Below, in pieces: positions 39,301-56,863 of a DNA stretch of 64,000 bases; positions within the stretch are counted from its first letter, which is position 1; every line of letters begins with the position of its first letter. A model generated the notes under the pieces. The model searched no databases. It worked only from the letters and a program-made list of their open reading frames with translations, and was not told where the DNA came from. The position numbers and the translations under genes were made by a program. Source of the stretch: Ciona intestinalis (taxonomy: Eukaryota > Chordata > Ascidiacea > Phlebobranchia > Cionidae); assembly GCF_000224145.3 (NCBI RefSeq), contig NC_020173.2, positions 2,317,494 to 2,381,493 on the forward strand. Reading direction: 5' to 3'.

Positions 39301-41245
39301 TCTAGTGTAAAACTAGTAAAGCTCTAATTTTATTTTTTGCCAAACCTGGTGCAGGGTATGAATGCTTACACTTTAATTCTTGGCTCATCCTAAATAAACT
39401 TTAAAATGTTTAGTACCTATGTATATATACACTAAATATTTTATTAAAAATCCCTGTTTATTATATCACATAGGCTAAACATGTTACATATGCACTGACT
39501 ATTACATTAAAAAATGCACACTCTCATTCAGCCTGTATTAAATGCCATAACATATCCTCTATCTTCCAGGACTGACTCAGTGTCCTCCTATGATCCTGGA
39601 AAGAGTTTTTCCAACATCCGATCCATTGATGACCTTGAGAGTGTCGCATCAGAATCGGAAGACACTAAGACGCCGGTGAAAAATAAACCACAACCACAAC
39701 TCCAAACCAATATTTTTAAACCAGCAAGAAAGGAAGGTAAAAACAAGATATGTTTGTTGCTAGCATGTGTTTATTGTACAAAGTGAACCATGTTAATGAA
39801 ATCTTAAAATTGATTATTTACTTATTTTGAGTAATTTATGTTTTTTGAGTAGTTTTAACTGCAGTTCAAACTGTATTCACATTAATCTAAAAGTTACAAA
39901 TTTGTCTTTATATTTGGGTATGTATTATTCCCATTTTTTCCCAATTTATCATTTTTACTTTTGTTAAATTCCTAGATTCCGTTTCTTCAATAGAAGATGT
40001 TGTTGAAGATGATGTTGCAGAAGAAGTGGAGGAGATTGAAGATGAATATACATCGGAGTTCAACACAGATGAGGATGATACATTGAAAGATACGGAAAGC
40101 ATAACTCATGATGTGTCTTCAATTAAAGGTGAATTTGGTTAACAAATTAGAGTTTTTTATTTCTTCTATGATAAAGTTTTAGTTCTCATATGATGTAGCA
40201 GAATCCCAGATTTTCTTTTTAACTTTTTTTGTATTGTTTAACAGTTAAATTTAGAATACCGCTCATATTTTTTATACTAGATCTAATTTCAAATACAAAC
40301 CGAAAACTGATAGTATTTTTTCTGGTCAATTTAATACAAACATGGTGGCCCATATGTATGAGAAGATTTTTATCTAAAACTGTTGGGTTAAAAAACTGAA
40401 ACCTTGTTTAGTGATGTCATAAGTAATAATGTATATAATGAAACCATTTATAAAATATATGTCATTTTCAATTTTACAAATTGTCTTAATGCATCCAGAA
40501 GAGTCTTCTCAGTCAGTTGCTTCAACCATCTCATCTGAAAGTGAAACACAATCCAAGCAAACAACAAACACGCCATCATACACTGAAACTTTCGAATCTG
40601 ACACCTCAGCTACAGAGTCTGACTCAACTGTCCTCAAACCAGCAACTGTAAAAACTGAAACTGCAGTGCAAACAGAGCCGGTTGATATTCATGCTAAAGA
40701 TGATCCCTTTAAAGGTATGTCTCCCAATTTCTCTACTATAAGGTCGTATGGTTTTCGTAAAACTTATTATCTGCTCAATAAATTTAGTCAAATTCACTAA
40801 TTAAAAATTCAGTTGCAGGCACTCATTTTTGTAGAGTTCTTCAGTGACTCTTAGTTAAAAAACAATGCTTTTAACAGGAATAGCATTTTCTCCAGTGTTT
40901 CCACCAACATTAGTTGTAAGTAATGAAGCTCTTGCAGCACTAACAAGTTACTCACCTGCAACACTAGCATTACAAGACATGATGAAACGTCAGCTTGCGC
41001 TTACCAAGTAAGATAAAATATGTTCCACATTAGTAGATTAGTTGTTGAACAATTGTTTTTGTTCCCTGTTATGAACTTGGATTAACCTTACTATCTCATA
41101 CAGGGACTTTATAGAGCGTTCAGAAAGACTTCACCAATCCACAATGTCATCTCTTACTCCCAATTATCATTATACAACTTTAGAGGAGACAAAGCAGATC
41201 ATAAACGCTCACAGGAAGAAGAGAAATTTGCCTCCAAGAGTCTGA
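36368..41245 (+). CDS. C19orf44: C19orf44 homologue (DUF4614 protein)
   Basis: Coding exons: 36368-36509, 36915-37056, 37415-37562, 37687-37754, 37821-37932, 38148-38210, 38527-38682, 38874-38947, 39570-39736, 39976-40128, 40499-40714, 40878-41007 and 41104-41245 (1713 nt, 570 aa; human about 657). The diagnostic part is the C-terminal DUF4614 region: SNEALAALTSYSPATLAL, then a helix with RQLALTKDFIERSERLHQS, then YHYTTLEETKQIINAH, which lines up with the human protein's end. Upstream, RFAELENRIKAR matches the human LAQLETRI block, and SLDEFLP and related SLDELLP/SIDDLES repeats recur. The middle is acidic, Ser-rich and probably disordered. No biochemical function is established for this family. 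The start is the first ATG of an exon with a normal context. Confidence 0.9.
39128..39215 (+). repeat. Dispersed repeat fragment with (CATT)n-like tail
   Basis: Lies in C19orf44 intron 8. Shares CACCCGTGTTATAACGACTG and AAGTTACATTCATTTATTCATT with the fragment at 10545-10645 and the tail at 22340-22412. Likely the 3' part of a short interspersed element; no coding content. Confidence 0.55.
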
Positions 41246-41453
41246 TTAGTTAGTTTTGTACCATGTACACTGTGCAATACCAACACTGTGTAAATTTTAG
41301 ATAATAAATAAAACACCGACTGATTTGTTTGGGAGCATGATAAAGCAGATCATTAACGATCACAGAAAGGAGTTTGCCTCCCAACTGTCTGAAGTTATTT
41401 TGGACCTTAGTTTAAAGTAAATAAAACACAGCCGGATTTGTTTTAAAGCATGA
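41192..41453 (+). repeat. Tandem duplication of the C19orf44 gene end
   Basis: Unit 1 (41192-41340) starts inside the last coding exon and covers the stop codon, 3' UTR and poly(A) signals. Unit 2 (41341-41453) repeats it with differences: AAAGCAGATCATTAACGATC, a CAG-containing segment, TTTGCCTCC, AAATAAAACAC and GCATGA all recur in order. The second unit no longer extends a frame. Confidence 0.85.
41303..41312 (+). terminator. C19orf44 overlapping poly(A) signals
   Basis: Two overlapping AATAAA hexamers (41303-41308, 41307-41312), about 60 nt after the stop codon. A further AATAAA is present in the duplicated unit around 41418. Confidence 0.7.
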
Positions 41454-41839
41454 CTGAAGTAAAATTATCTGTATAAAGACCTGTGGAAAGCCTAAGACTT
41501 GAACATAAAGAAGCAGGACATGATATCGAATTTTATTTCCAGCTCCCTTGCACTGTATACACACAACACACGACAAACTATTCTAACGTATTCACACATT
41601 GACAGAATTGATGTACAGGTCACCAGAAACATGACTATGCTTTCTATGTATAAACAGAGCATTGAGAATTAAGCATTGTACAATTTTCAAGCTCGAATGG
41701 GTGTCTAATTCGATATTAACAGGAGTTTTGAGGCATTGTGGTTGCAACATCAGTAGTTTTTACACAAGTATGCGTGTACAGATTGGGGAACTGGAAGTTT
41801 TCTGTAAAATATTGCAAAGATTATTAGAACAACGGACAT

Positions 41840-41845
41840 TTTATT
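41840..41845 (-). terminator. Candidate RPS28 poly(A) signal
   Basis: AATAAA on the minus strand, 189 nt beyond the stop codon; the nearest canonical hexamer seen. Confidence 0.4.
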
Positions 41846-42033
41846 GAAGTTTAAGTCTAAACTTTATAAGATGTTTTGATGCAGTATATTTAAATAGTAT
41901 CACCTTAATACTATAGCGTATCGCAGTACACATAATACATACACTTGACATTATGGTACATACTGGCAAACTGGTTAGTGTGCATGGAACAGAACGGGGA
42001 TAAAACAATTCACATTCATACAACATACTTAAT

Positions 42034-42398
42034 TTATCGCAGCCTTCTGGCTTCTCTCTCGGACTCAAGCAGGGTAAGAATATCTCCCTCTCTTACTGGT
42101 CCTTTAACATTACGAACGATTGATCTGCTGGAGTCGTCCAGAAACTCAACACGGACCTGAGCATTACATAAACCAGTTATAAAAAGAACAAACTGTTTAT
42201 CGGTGTTAATGGTAAACTTTAAAACACGCCCTATTAGGTTTACTGACCTGTGTACATTGTCCTTGTGATCCGGTACGTCCGACGACTTTGGTGACCTAAA
42301 AAATCATACGTAACAGATTTTGGTAATAATTATATACATAATTAGCTTAAAAGTAAGCATACCTTGGCCAATTTGGCGGTGGTAGCAGCACGTTCCAT
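42034..42398 (-). CDS. RPS28: 40S ribosomal protein S28 (eS28)
   Basis: Coding exons on minus: 42363-42398, 42248-42295 and 42034-42156 (207 nt, 68 aa; human 69). The protein is a small-subunit ribosomal protein of the 40S head near the mRNA exit site. The sequence is nearly canonical: [20 protein letters not shown], then [20 protein letters not shown] and [20 protein letters not shown]. The N-terminus MERAATTAK differs from the vertebrate MDTSRVQPIK and is one residue shorter. Its short upstream region has a pyrimidine-tract start (see 42412-42431), typical for translation genes. Convergent with C19orf44. Confidence 0.98.
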
Positions 42399-42411
42399 GA
42401 TGATTTACGTT

Positions 42412-42431
42412 GAAAAGGAACGTCACGTGAC
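42412..42431 (-). promoter_or_regulatory. RPS28 pyrimidine-rich start region and GTCACGTGAC palindrome
   Basis: On the minus strand the 5' flank reads GTCACGTGAC (42422-42431, perfect 10-bp palindrome with an E-box core), then CCTTTTC (42412-42418), then 13 nt to the ATG. The CCTTTTC tract would give a 5' TOP-like message start, as is known for ribosomal-protein genes; if the gene is trans-spliced the TOP reading would not hold. Confidence 0.5.
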
Positions 42432-45400
42432 TCGTATTTCGGGACTTCAATTTTGACACACGCGGGTTTGAGAAATTATTTTTCGCCCCACTTTATGTAA
42501 CGGGAATATAGAAGCTAATAATGCATTGAAACAGCTGGCGGAATTTAAATTATTTATTTATGAATAGTTGTATTTTGTGATGGCAAATATTTCGGAATGA
42601 TATAAAGAGTTAACATATATCATTGGATTAGAGTGCAATTAATTTGCGAAACACATTTTTACAACACGAAGTCCAATCGTTTAATAACGTATATCATTTA
42701 GTTCGTTTCTTTTAGCACATGTTAGTCAAAGTTATGTGAATGTTGTATATATTATTATTTGCAATATTCGTGACCGTATAGTACAAAAGCTAGATGGCGC
42801 AAAGCGGCCATTATTCGAATGTTTTGTGTGACCAAACCGTAGAGTAAGTTGGTAATGTAAGTCTGTAACCATTGGCTTTATTTGCCATCAGTTTATTACT
42901 TTTGCTGTGAGGTTTGACCCTCATTACATAGCATGCTCTGTTTGTTTTCGAATATTAAATGTGCCTTTGAAGCATTTTGTGTAATGCTGTATGCATGCAG
43001 ATGTAGTGGTTGATGTTTGCATATTTCAATTAGTCTAGCAGGAAATATACAGTGACATTTTGCTGCTGTAACCACTAGACTGGATTGTTGTGGTTTTGCA
43101 TTTGAATTTACCATCCAATTTACATTTATTATTGTGGCTATTCTGTGCTTACCATATAAGCAAACATGCTCACAGTTTAATGATTTTATATTAATTACTG
43201 CATTTTTATCCATGATTCTGTGTTTGATCTGTTATAAAATAGAAATATTCAATCCAGTGGTGTTTTTGTAATAAGTCACATCAAATTCACATCACTGACG
43301 CAAATACTTGTTATAAACAGGTGTATTACTGTATAAGTATTCCTAATTTTCAGTTTAATGAAAAAAATGATGTGCTGTAATATTTATAAGACATTTTATT
43401 AGGTAGGTTATTGCCTCAAAGACATTAATACGCTATAAAACATAACCCCAAGGCGGTATAGCAATGTTATTTTGTTTTATGGCCAATTCTTCCAGTTAGT
43501 TTGATCTCAGTGTTAGTATTAATAGTATTAGTGTAGAATTCATTTAATTACCCTTATTAATGAAAGTATTCTGCATGTTTTTCAATCAAAAATAACATAT
43601 GTATGTGCGTAATAACTGGAAATGAACTGGCTTTAGTTTGTTTTGATGACTGGTGTCTCCCAAAATAACTTTAGTGAGAATTGTCCTGCTGCATATGTTG
43701 TGATAATCTAGCTCAGACAGGGTAGTAATAAATATAGATTTAAGGTTATTAATTATAACCTACCGGATTTTCAGGTTAACAAATGTCTACCTTTTTTATT
43801 CTCAGTTCTGAATTATTCACCAAAACCGGTATACCAGGACAAACTAATTTAAAATAATCTGTAACTTTTTTTTCATAGAAGTTTTAGTTTACCAGTAATT
43901 TGAGTGTATCATGGTGCCCTTGTACTTGTGTTGTGTTTGTGTTTATTGTGAGCATTATCGGTGCACTGAGAAGTTGAGTGTGTTATGTCAAATGTTTGCA
44001 AACACCACCGGATAAGGGGCCTTCAATTCGCGAAGGACCGACAATAGAAAAAGGGACTTTATTCTCTTTGTCGTTTTTCCCTTTATTACGTTTCTTATCA
44101 ATTGATGGGCAAATGACGATAAGGACGACTTGTTTACTTTTACGCCACCGCAATTGCCCACCACCGGTTACTGTTGCATCAGAAGTTATTTTCGTTGACG
44201 ACAAATGCGGTATTGTGTTGTAATATCATGTTTAAATCGACAAGGTATCTCGCTTTACGCGGTTCGTCTAATTTGTCATCGCTGTAAACTTTTTCTCCGA
44301 CTTAATATAGAAAGCCGGAAACGCGTCAACAGTTTGTAGTAATTGCATCACTGAGCAATGCACGTACGAAATGATGCGGTAGAGAAGGAACGTGCAATAA
44401 CACCAGTCCAGGTTGTTTTCCTTCTCATCGTCGTATTTGCATTGAAATAGTTTAACGGTAGGAATCACCCAAGTCCTGGTCACGTATCAGCGGTCACCTA
44501 CAAAGTTATAAATCACAGTTCTACTGTGCACGTGCTGTTTACCACGCTGTTCCTTTACCTGTTATCGACAGCTCCATGCCATTACATAGAATTACCACTA
44601 GTAAACAATAAACGTTCACCGCCGCTTTACAGGACAGATTACTTATTCGCTTGAATGTTTTTCCTATCGTCCCAGCCAAACTGGTTTTTCGTGACGTCAC
44701 GACAATCCAGTCCGTGACGTCATGCCCCAATCTTTAAATCGCTGCGTTTCCGAATGACGTAAAAGTTTGTGTGAATGATCACGTATGTATGAGTTTCTCT
44801 CCAACCATAACATATAGTCGACTGCGTAAACCAATATTTGCGACAGATGCAAAATGTGTAGGAAATATTACGTAAATACGCGATGGAAAAAAACAAAAAC
44901 ACAATTAGTATTTAATATTGCTTTGGCAAAGCAATTCGGTTAAAATCACAGGGTGTACAGGTGGTGGTTTAGTAAAATATTCAATATCCTTCTTTATGGG
45001 TATCTTTATAGCTGCCTGTTGTCGCCGTTCGCATGTGCGCTAATTTGTCTATTTTGTTGTAACAGATTTATACCATCGTTTGATGCCTGGATGTTTAATG
45101 CTTAAAAATTAAAGGCTTTCGTGTCGCCCACGAGTCCGCGACATACGGCCAAGAAGGGATAAATAGTCGAGGGCAATTACTGCAGTAATCGGAGAGATAA
45201 GAGGCATGCGCTGACGAGTCCCGTTCCAAGCGCAACATCTGGGCTGTTTTACTCTTTCTACACCAAATCAGTGCATGTGTGATTAATGCAACGACGTTCA
45301 CTCGGATTCACTAAAAGCACGACATATTGCCGGCGTCACTGCGGGTTGTAAGACTGTGAAATCGCCTTTAGAGCAATGAAAGCTATGCACAGCGGATACC

Positions 45401-48400
45401 GCAAATCCGACCCACTTGGTGTTTTATGGTGTCAAAAGTTTCACGAACACAGCATGTTTTGCGCATTTTGATTCATTGTCTCCCATTTCGTGTGTCAAGC
45501 AGCGAGAACTGGGTTGGCTGTATTCTGTAATACGACGCCAACAGCCGCATACTCGGAGTCTCCCTGAGGCTCAGTGCATTCAATTCATTGATTTGAATTA
45601 ATGTATTCGCCAGAAGGCATGTTTGATTCCCCGCAGATCGATCTTAACCCCGCATGGATTACTTCTCGTATACCTGTCAGGTCCAATGTCAATATGAATT
45701 GTTTAACACGCATCGGCGCATGTATAGAATGTCGAATCTTGGCAAGACATATTTTTTTCGGCTGTGGCTCTGACAAAAACAAGTCTGTTATCAAATATTC
45801 CCATGTACGTCAATAAGTTTATGGCCAAAAGGCGTAAATTGCATGGTTAGAAGTCGAAAACATTCCATAGTCGGGCGCACATACGCTTACATTTCCGCAC
45901 TTCTTTCCACACGTGAATATCTAAACTTAGAATGGCATCCCAAGCCCACGTAGTTTAAACCCAAGCTGTTTCCGTAAGCTGTTTTGACACAATACTCAGA
46001 GTACGTGGGAACTGTTGAAGTTATCCGTATCACGTTTCCTGGCCATGGAAGCGAATATAGACGATATCATACGCCCCGCTTTGTAGCGATTCCATGACTT
46101 AATTTTTTTCTATTGTTTCATGGCGTGTTATGCGATGGAGTAGTCAGGCTTCTGCCTTGTCTCCTCTGAAACCAAACGCCACTTCTAGGCTGCGCTTACA
46201 GCAAACCCGCGTTCAGCTTTTTCGGTTTTTTGGATTGTTGGTTAATAAGGCAAAGCACAGCTGGCGAATTCTTAAGACACGCTGTAGGAGCCGCGATCAT
46301 ATTTTCCATTAAACGAGATCAGTATGGGCTATGCAATGGCGTTCCATGCAGCGTGAAATTACATTGTGCACCCCAGTGTTTGCATGCGTGACTTTAACGC
46401 GGAACTGTGGTCCAATGGTCATTAAATTTCTCAGCACGACTGGCCCACTTTGGTTAATTACCCGGCTCTCAAGTTTCAATAAACAACTATTAAGCGGCTT
46501 ACACGTTCAAACACAAACACAGAGTCCTTGGATCTCCGCTGCCAAGGACGCGAGATTTTGCAAAACACACGCCCCACTTCTATTGCCGCTCATTGATACG
46601 CGGAGCAAACGGCCGCTCTCTAATCCAAAGATGTTTACTTCGCCAAGTTAAGAAGCTTAGCGTGGTTGTCTCTTATTATTGCCCCGACGATCGCTTTATC
46701 CGGTTTATTTGGACGACATATGAAGCAATTCTCACACGGAATTCAATCGTTCCTGCCCGATGTCTAGATTGTGTGCTGAGCGCAATGTACAATGGTGCTT
46801 CGCAGCCCAGCCGTCGTCAATGTAATTAATCGCACCCGACCGTAGCCGATTCAACGGTTTTCCTCTAGTTTGTTTTTGCTGGATCGCTCCCACGTCACTT
46901 TCCCCAGGCTCGACTTTGTTATCGCGCTATCTAGGTCACCAGGGTCGGATCAAAACACGACGCGAATCACAACACCATAGTTATCGCTTAACCCACTGAC
47001 GTCATCAACATTAACGAGGTTGAATAGGGACCGATGTGCGTTGGTTGCTTACCCTTTCGCTTCGGTGTGATAGAAAGGGCCTTTGAGGCGCCGATGATTA
47101 AGGCATGATCAGACCACAGGAATAACAATGACCATAGGTACGGTTACCTCACCATACACCATATTGTTCATAGTAGAAAACATGATGGTGCCGCCGCCTA
47201 AAAAGGCGCCTTGTTTTGAGTTTGGGTTCGGTTGCGCACGAACTTTAAGCCTGCAGCTTCTCGTAATCCCCGAAAATAACTTTTAGCCCACAAATAGTGC
47301 GCCGTCATTCCACTCATGCATTTGTTTATGTAACCGATAGTGAAACGTTAGTGTTAAATCGATGTTAAAATTGACATTGGAAGAAATAGTAAAAGCCGAT
47401 TCTAATTTTGTCCCGAAAATTTAAAACCCGGATTTTAATTCACCGGAGAAATTTCCACACAATTGCACTCGACCGAATAAACGCACCCATTCTGAAAATA
47501 GAGCAACGCGTCTTCTCCCGGCCCGCTGACGTCATGACAAAACCACTCATGCGCGACTACTTACTTTTTTGCACGTCACTACTCGCTGCTTTTCGCCGTA
47601 AGTGCTTGTTTATGCGTTCGTCGGCAGCTAGGGCGGTTATCTTTCATTCAGAGAACAAACGCAAAAAAAAAAGATTAGACGCGTTGCAACCGCGTCACGT
47701 AATTACCTAGAACCTAACTCGTAACTGTAGCAAACACGACACAGGTAAATGAATCAACAGGATGCGCATCCGGCTTCGTTTAAAACTTGCAAATGAGATC
47801 AATAGAATGTTGTGCAACGTTTGCTGGCTCTGCAACTTCTGCAGATTGTGCCTTTACCGGGAATCGTGCAGTTATCCGTAAGCTTACGGTAGCATTTTGT
47901 TATCATGGGAGTAATTTAGGTACAACACTCTGTACGACCCGGCCCGACTCTAAAACGATCACAGCAGTTCGACCGAATAAGCTGAATTGCTGCAAACGGT
48001 ATCGTAAACCCGGCTAACTCATTTGGTATGGGCACTTTAGTCAAGTTGCTGACGTTCATTGCTGCAGTGCAAGAAGGTTCGATTGTAAAACGCCGATTTT
48101 ACAGAACCGAGTCGCGGAGTTCAAGCACCGTTCTCCGTCTGTGCGTCAAACTAGGTAATTACTGCCTGTTAGAATGCCGTCTTTACGAGAGCCGCATTAC
48201 TTCGTGCAATGAATTCAATGAGAATTGTGGTCATCGGTGTCCTGGAACAGGCGTTTAAAACGTCTCATTATAATCGATCATATACTGTAAATTGCAACCG
48301 CCCGTAGACTTCCGTCAATAATCGTTTATGAATAACAGCAGTCGCATAGCGGGCTTTGCTAGACAGCATCGTCTCTTGGGAAACTTTCGAGATTATCGAT

Positions 48401-49553
48401 CGAATTTTAAGTGAAGTTGCATTGCTTTTCGTGCTGTATCTCAGCAGGACGTTACAACACGAAGTTTCACTCAGACTAGGTAATTATTAATAATGGCGCA
48501 CTGACAAGTTACGTGCTGTTACTTCAGAACAAGCTGTTATCGCACGGGAAAAGTGATAGGCGGTTTTACCTGGGACAGAATTAGGTACTTCTTTAAGGGC
48601 TTTAAATTTTCCATTGCGTCACAGAGCAAATGCGCCAGACCATTGTGTATTTTTGCTGTTCATCAGGGCGAGTGGGCGAAAGAAAGAATGAGTGTTTTGT
48701 CATGTGAGGCAAGAGAAACCCGAGCTCGTATGCTCATATGGTGTGATTCTAGTAGGCGCCCGGAAACGGCTGAGAGAGAAAGAGGATGCGCACATGCGCA
48801 TAAAAGAGAGAATAAAAAGAGCGCGATGCTTTTTTCTCACACTAGAATGTTCGCTTAAATTCGAGCTTCGGTTGCCTACAGGAGAATAGACAACGAAAGG
48901 TAGATTTGGTGAAGGTTGGTTGTGTGCTGCTGCTGTTGGAAGCTCGGTTTAAAACGCTAAGTGCGTTTGCTATTAAATATCTTGAGAACCGCGGAGTGAG
49001 ACATCTGCCAGATCTTATTCGATCTAGCAAACACAGCAAGAAAGTACCGGTGCAACAGTCAGAACACCACCTTAAGCTTAACAACCTGACCGTAAAAACG
49101 TTTGGAAATAGCTTAAGCGAGCAGCAATCATACACTGTGAAAAGGTCAGTAGACTGTTATGTCGTGCCGTTGAATTACTTGTACATGCGATGTGACGCAA
49201 TGGCTTCTAAACTCAACCGTTCTATATTGGTATGGTCTCTTGAGTATACTTCTAAGTGCTTGACATGTGAACCGTGTTCTTGTTCAAAGTTTAAACTCAC
49301 TGTCAAATTTTTTTGATGGTTTGACCTGTGTTTTACACCGTTTCATACTGTTGTTTGTACTTTAATCACACACACAATGTGTATTTTGTAATCTGTATAC
49401 ATATTTATATTAAACAATATCGCATACCCTTTGCAGAACTGTGTTTGCGCTGATTTACTGGTTGTGGTGTAACAGTGTCATCATAATGTGTAATCATAGT
49501 TTGATACTACTGTAGACTCAACATAATGTAACCTAAGTGTTTACTTTTCACAG
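42432..49553. other. 7-kb gene-poor interval upstream of MNK
   Basis: No protein-coding exon was recognised on either strand, which is unusual in this compact region. The left part (to about 44200) is AT-rich; the right part is mixed-composition with no repeats recognised. Four perfect TGACGTCA sites lie at 44692, 44715, 46997 and 47527. Near 48786-48800 a TGCGCACATGCGCA palindrome (NRF1-like) marks a likely MNK promoter, and 49144 carries a plausible 5' UTR splice donor. Open frames here are short and lack recognisable features. It probably contains cis-regulatory DNA and 5' UTR exons. Confidence 0.5.
48786..48800. promoter_or_regulatory. NRF1-like palindrome, probable MNK promoter element
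   Basis: TGCGCA-CA-TGCGCA arrangement, about 0.88 kb before the MNK start codon. A candidate non-coding first exon would follow it, ending at AAAG before GTCAGT at 49145, and joining an acceptor at 49551-49553 in front of the ATG exon. The joined leader has an in-frame stop, so it is untranslated or a short upstream frame. Confidence 0.35.
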
Positions 49554-49674
49554 TGCAATACCTACCTCATGATTAAAGCTTGACAGTGAGAAGGCAATAA
49601 CTGGATTACGAAGGAAAACTGTGAGTGACTCTCCCACAATAAGAATTATCGCATTTTGAGGATCAAAACACAAA

Positions 49675-54326
<4,652 letters not shown>

Positions 54327-56863
54327 GTCTCTCGACGCCATAACTGGCAATCATCACTGTGTAAAAGATCCACATGCGTGTTTTGATCTCCTGTTACGTT
54401 TCAGCCATTCTTTAGTTCGACCGCCGCGTTGATAGAAACGCGTGGTGCGACTTTTCTTTTCACTTCATTTTAAATATACCGTCATTGCGACGAAGTTAAT
54501 TTTGCGTTCCGTCGCCACCGTAGAGCAACTTGTCACCTACGTATTCAACCCCGTGTAAATAATACGCCGCATTCTACTCCGCGCACTCTTTTAGTTCGGC
54601 GCGCTCTCAGTTCTTTGTACAAAAATTTCTCCCGCATTTGCACTTTGTACATACGCGGAACTGGCACCAAAAAAAAACAGTCAAAAATCGCCGACATTTT
54701 ACACCAGAAATTAATCAACGCATGGCTATGTTCCAGTAGCCATAACCCACTTAATGCTGCTTCCCCTTTTGTTTTCGCTTTCTTTATAATCCCGGTCGCT
54801 GCGGAATTCGCCTAGTAATGATAAGTCTAGCACGGGGCAATAGATAGTTACCTATTAATAATCTCTACGTTCGCTAAACGTGCGTAACCGCGGGTGCTAC
54901 ATGCCAAATCGTCTGGGGGTAATTACTTTTTTATTATTATTATTATTACAAATATCATTTTTAGCTTTTCCCGTATATATGAGTCTTTCCTTTAAGGTGT
55001 ACCGCCGCTACTATATCGCTTAAGCCAGCCGCGCTAACTTTTGTACATTATCTCTCGCCCTCGTTGGTGCTTGTACATGTGTACAGCGTGTTCCAGTGTT
55101 CGGATTTTGTTTCCTTTTTGTCCTATACCGTTTTCTTTTAAACACATCTGCATCGCAAAATTTGTGACTATTTACCCAGCTTAATTTTTTCCGCTTCAAG
55201 AGTTTTTAAATATTAACAAAAAAAATTAAACTGCTACACTGGGAACCTAAGTTTCCCTTTGCCCTGTACTCACGCAGCACTGTGTAAAGATCATCCTGCC
55301 TTCATTTGAACAACTGTCCTATATACCAACGCACAGTTAGTGCTCCCAATGATTTTTGTGCTCGTATTAATTTGTTGCATTCTCACTTTTCACAGAGTTT
55401 TCACAAAAAAAATCGGAAATTTTGTTTTAAAACAATTTAAAAAACCTTCCGTTTTGTTTTCCCTGGCTGAAGTTGAACGTATTCCGTACTTACGTTGTTT
55501 CACCGTTTGTTTTTTTCACTTTGCCTTGTTAATGCCATTACGTTGCTTTTCTGTTTTGTATTGTGTACAAGTTCATTCGACGCCGCGGGGCAGTGCTCAC
55601 TTTTGACGACTCGCCGTCCTGACCGCTTTCTGAAAACCTCACCACCGATTCGGAAAGATTAATTGGTCGGCGGTGTTTTTGGCAGGAGTCGTTAAAATGA
55701 CACAGCCTCGGAGCGTCGACTCGTCTTTTGTATAATACTGTACATTGGCCTGTAAATTGCGCTGGTTCCAATGCGACGCGCGTTTGTTTCGCTGGTAACA
55801 CCGTTCGCCTGGTGAGCTCTCAACACTCCAGTCGTCGCAAAACAACCAAAACCGTCGTCGCAACTCGGTCATAACACGCGGAACTCCGCCGCAAAAATTA
55901 AATATTACACTGTGTTAAAACCGGTTCAAGAACCCCGGGACCCGTCGAACGGAGAGCCAGACTTCTATGCACGGTTAACACCCAGCGCCCGAAGTTAAAT
56001 CAAAACTCGCAAGTTCAATTTTACCCCTCTCCTCAATACGTTACCCATAACGAATCGGCAGAAGCCGTTTTAGCATTCCCGTTCAGGGAGCCGAATAGGT
56101 GGTGTGGCTTGTAATGACGCCTGTGCCATGATCTGTCGCTGCACCTGCCCAGCGCTGACTCGGCTTGTTTTTAGTTATTGACAGTATGTGTTCAAATCAA
56201 AAAGTTCGTTGCAATTTGTTCGTGTGTGCGATCGGCGAAGTGCCTCTTCATGCGCCATAACATCTTTCTATACCATTGTTGAATTGACACGTCACAATGT
56301 GCGATTGTTCTTTTTAAGTCACGACCTGTTCTAATAAACTCATCCCATAACGGGCAGAACGAAACTATTTGTGTTTTATTTCCGGTCAAATAGAAACCCA
56401 AACCACTGGAATTCCCAGACTCGGTATTTTCGAAATACGATAACGTGGACCATTCAAGGATGAATGATATTAGAAAATGTTGACCTTTATTTAAATTTGA
56501 CCTACGATATATACGATGGAAAGCCCGTTTCATTATAATAGTGACGTACCCTTTAATGTCACATTGAAATTGGCCGGTTCAGAGTTATTTTGCCAATATA
56601 AGTATAGGGTAGACACGTCTGCCTTTCTACCTTGATAACCACGATTGAGTCTGGTATAACGAAAAACAGCTTCAGGCAGCAATAAATGAAAACGAAAGGG
56701 TTTATTTTCTCAAAACACGATAATTGGCACACATGTAATTATAGTTAACCAACACATTACTCGGCAAATTTAGTTAAAATCGTCTAATTGCCGCGATTTC
56801 GTGACTAGCGGTCACTATTGGTATGCGATGTACAGATTCGGTTAATATGAATTCGACACGTGG
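54327..56863. other. Convergent interval between MNK and EXD3
   Basis: Holds the 3' ends of both genes: the MNK 3' UTR on the left, and on the right an EXD3 poly(A) signal (minus strand, 56701-56706). A short (ATT)n run occurs near 54932-54947. Several 60-120 codon frames on both strands have no recognisable features. No MNK poly(A) hexamer was assigned. Confidence 0.5.
56701..56706 (-). terminator. EXD3 poly(A) signal
   Basis: AATAAA on the minus strand, 158 nt beyond the EXD3 stop codon. Confidence 0.6.

Larger units (their letters stand above)
41246..42033. other. Convergent interval between C19orf44 and RPS28
   Basis: Holds the C19orf44 poly(A) signals (41303-41312), the duplicated gene end (to 41453), and a candidate RPS28 poly(A) signal on the minus strand (41840-41845). 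No other gene was recognised. Confidence 0.6.

Noticed and set aside
42896-43213. 105-codon minus-strand open frame upstream of MNK
   Set aside because: Isolated, AT-rich, no exon structure or family resemblance.
48906-49316. 136-codon plus-strand open frame just before MNK as an N-terminal extension
   Set aside because: Joining its likely donor (49145) to the next acceptor (49551-49553) gives an in-frame stop before the MNK ATG, so it is better seen as 5' UTR or an upstream frame.
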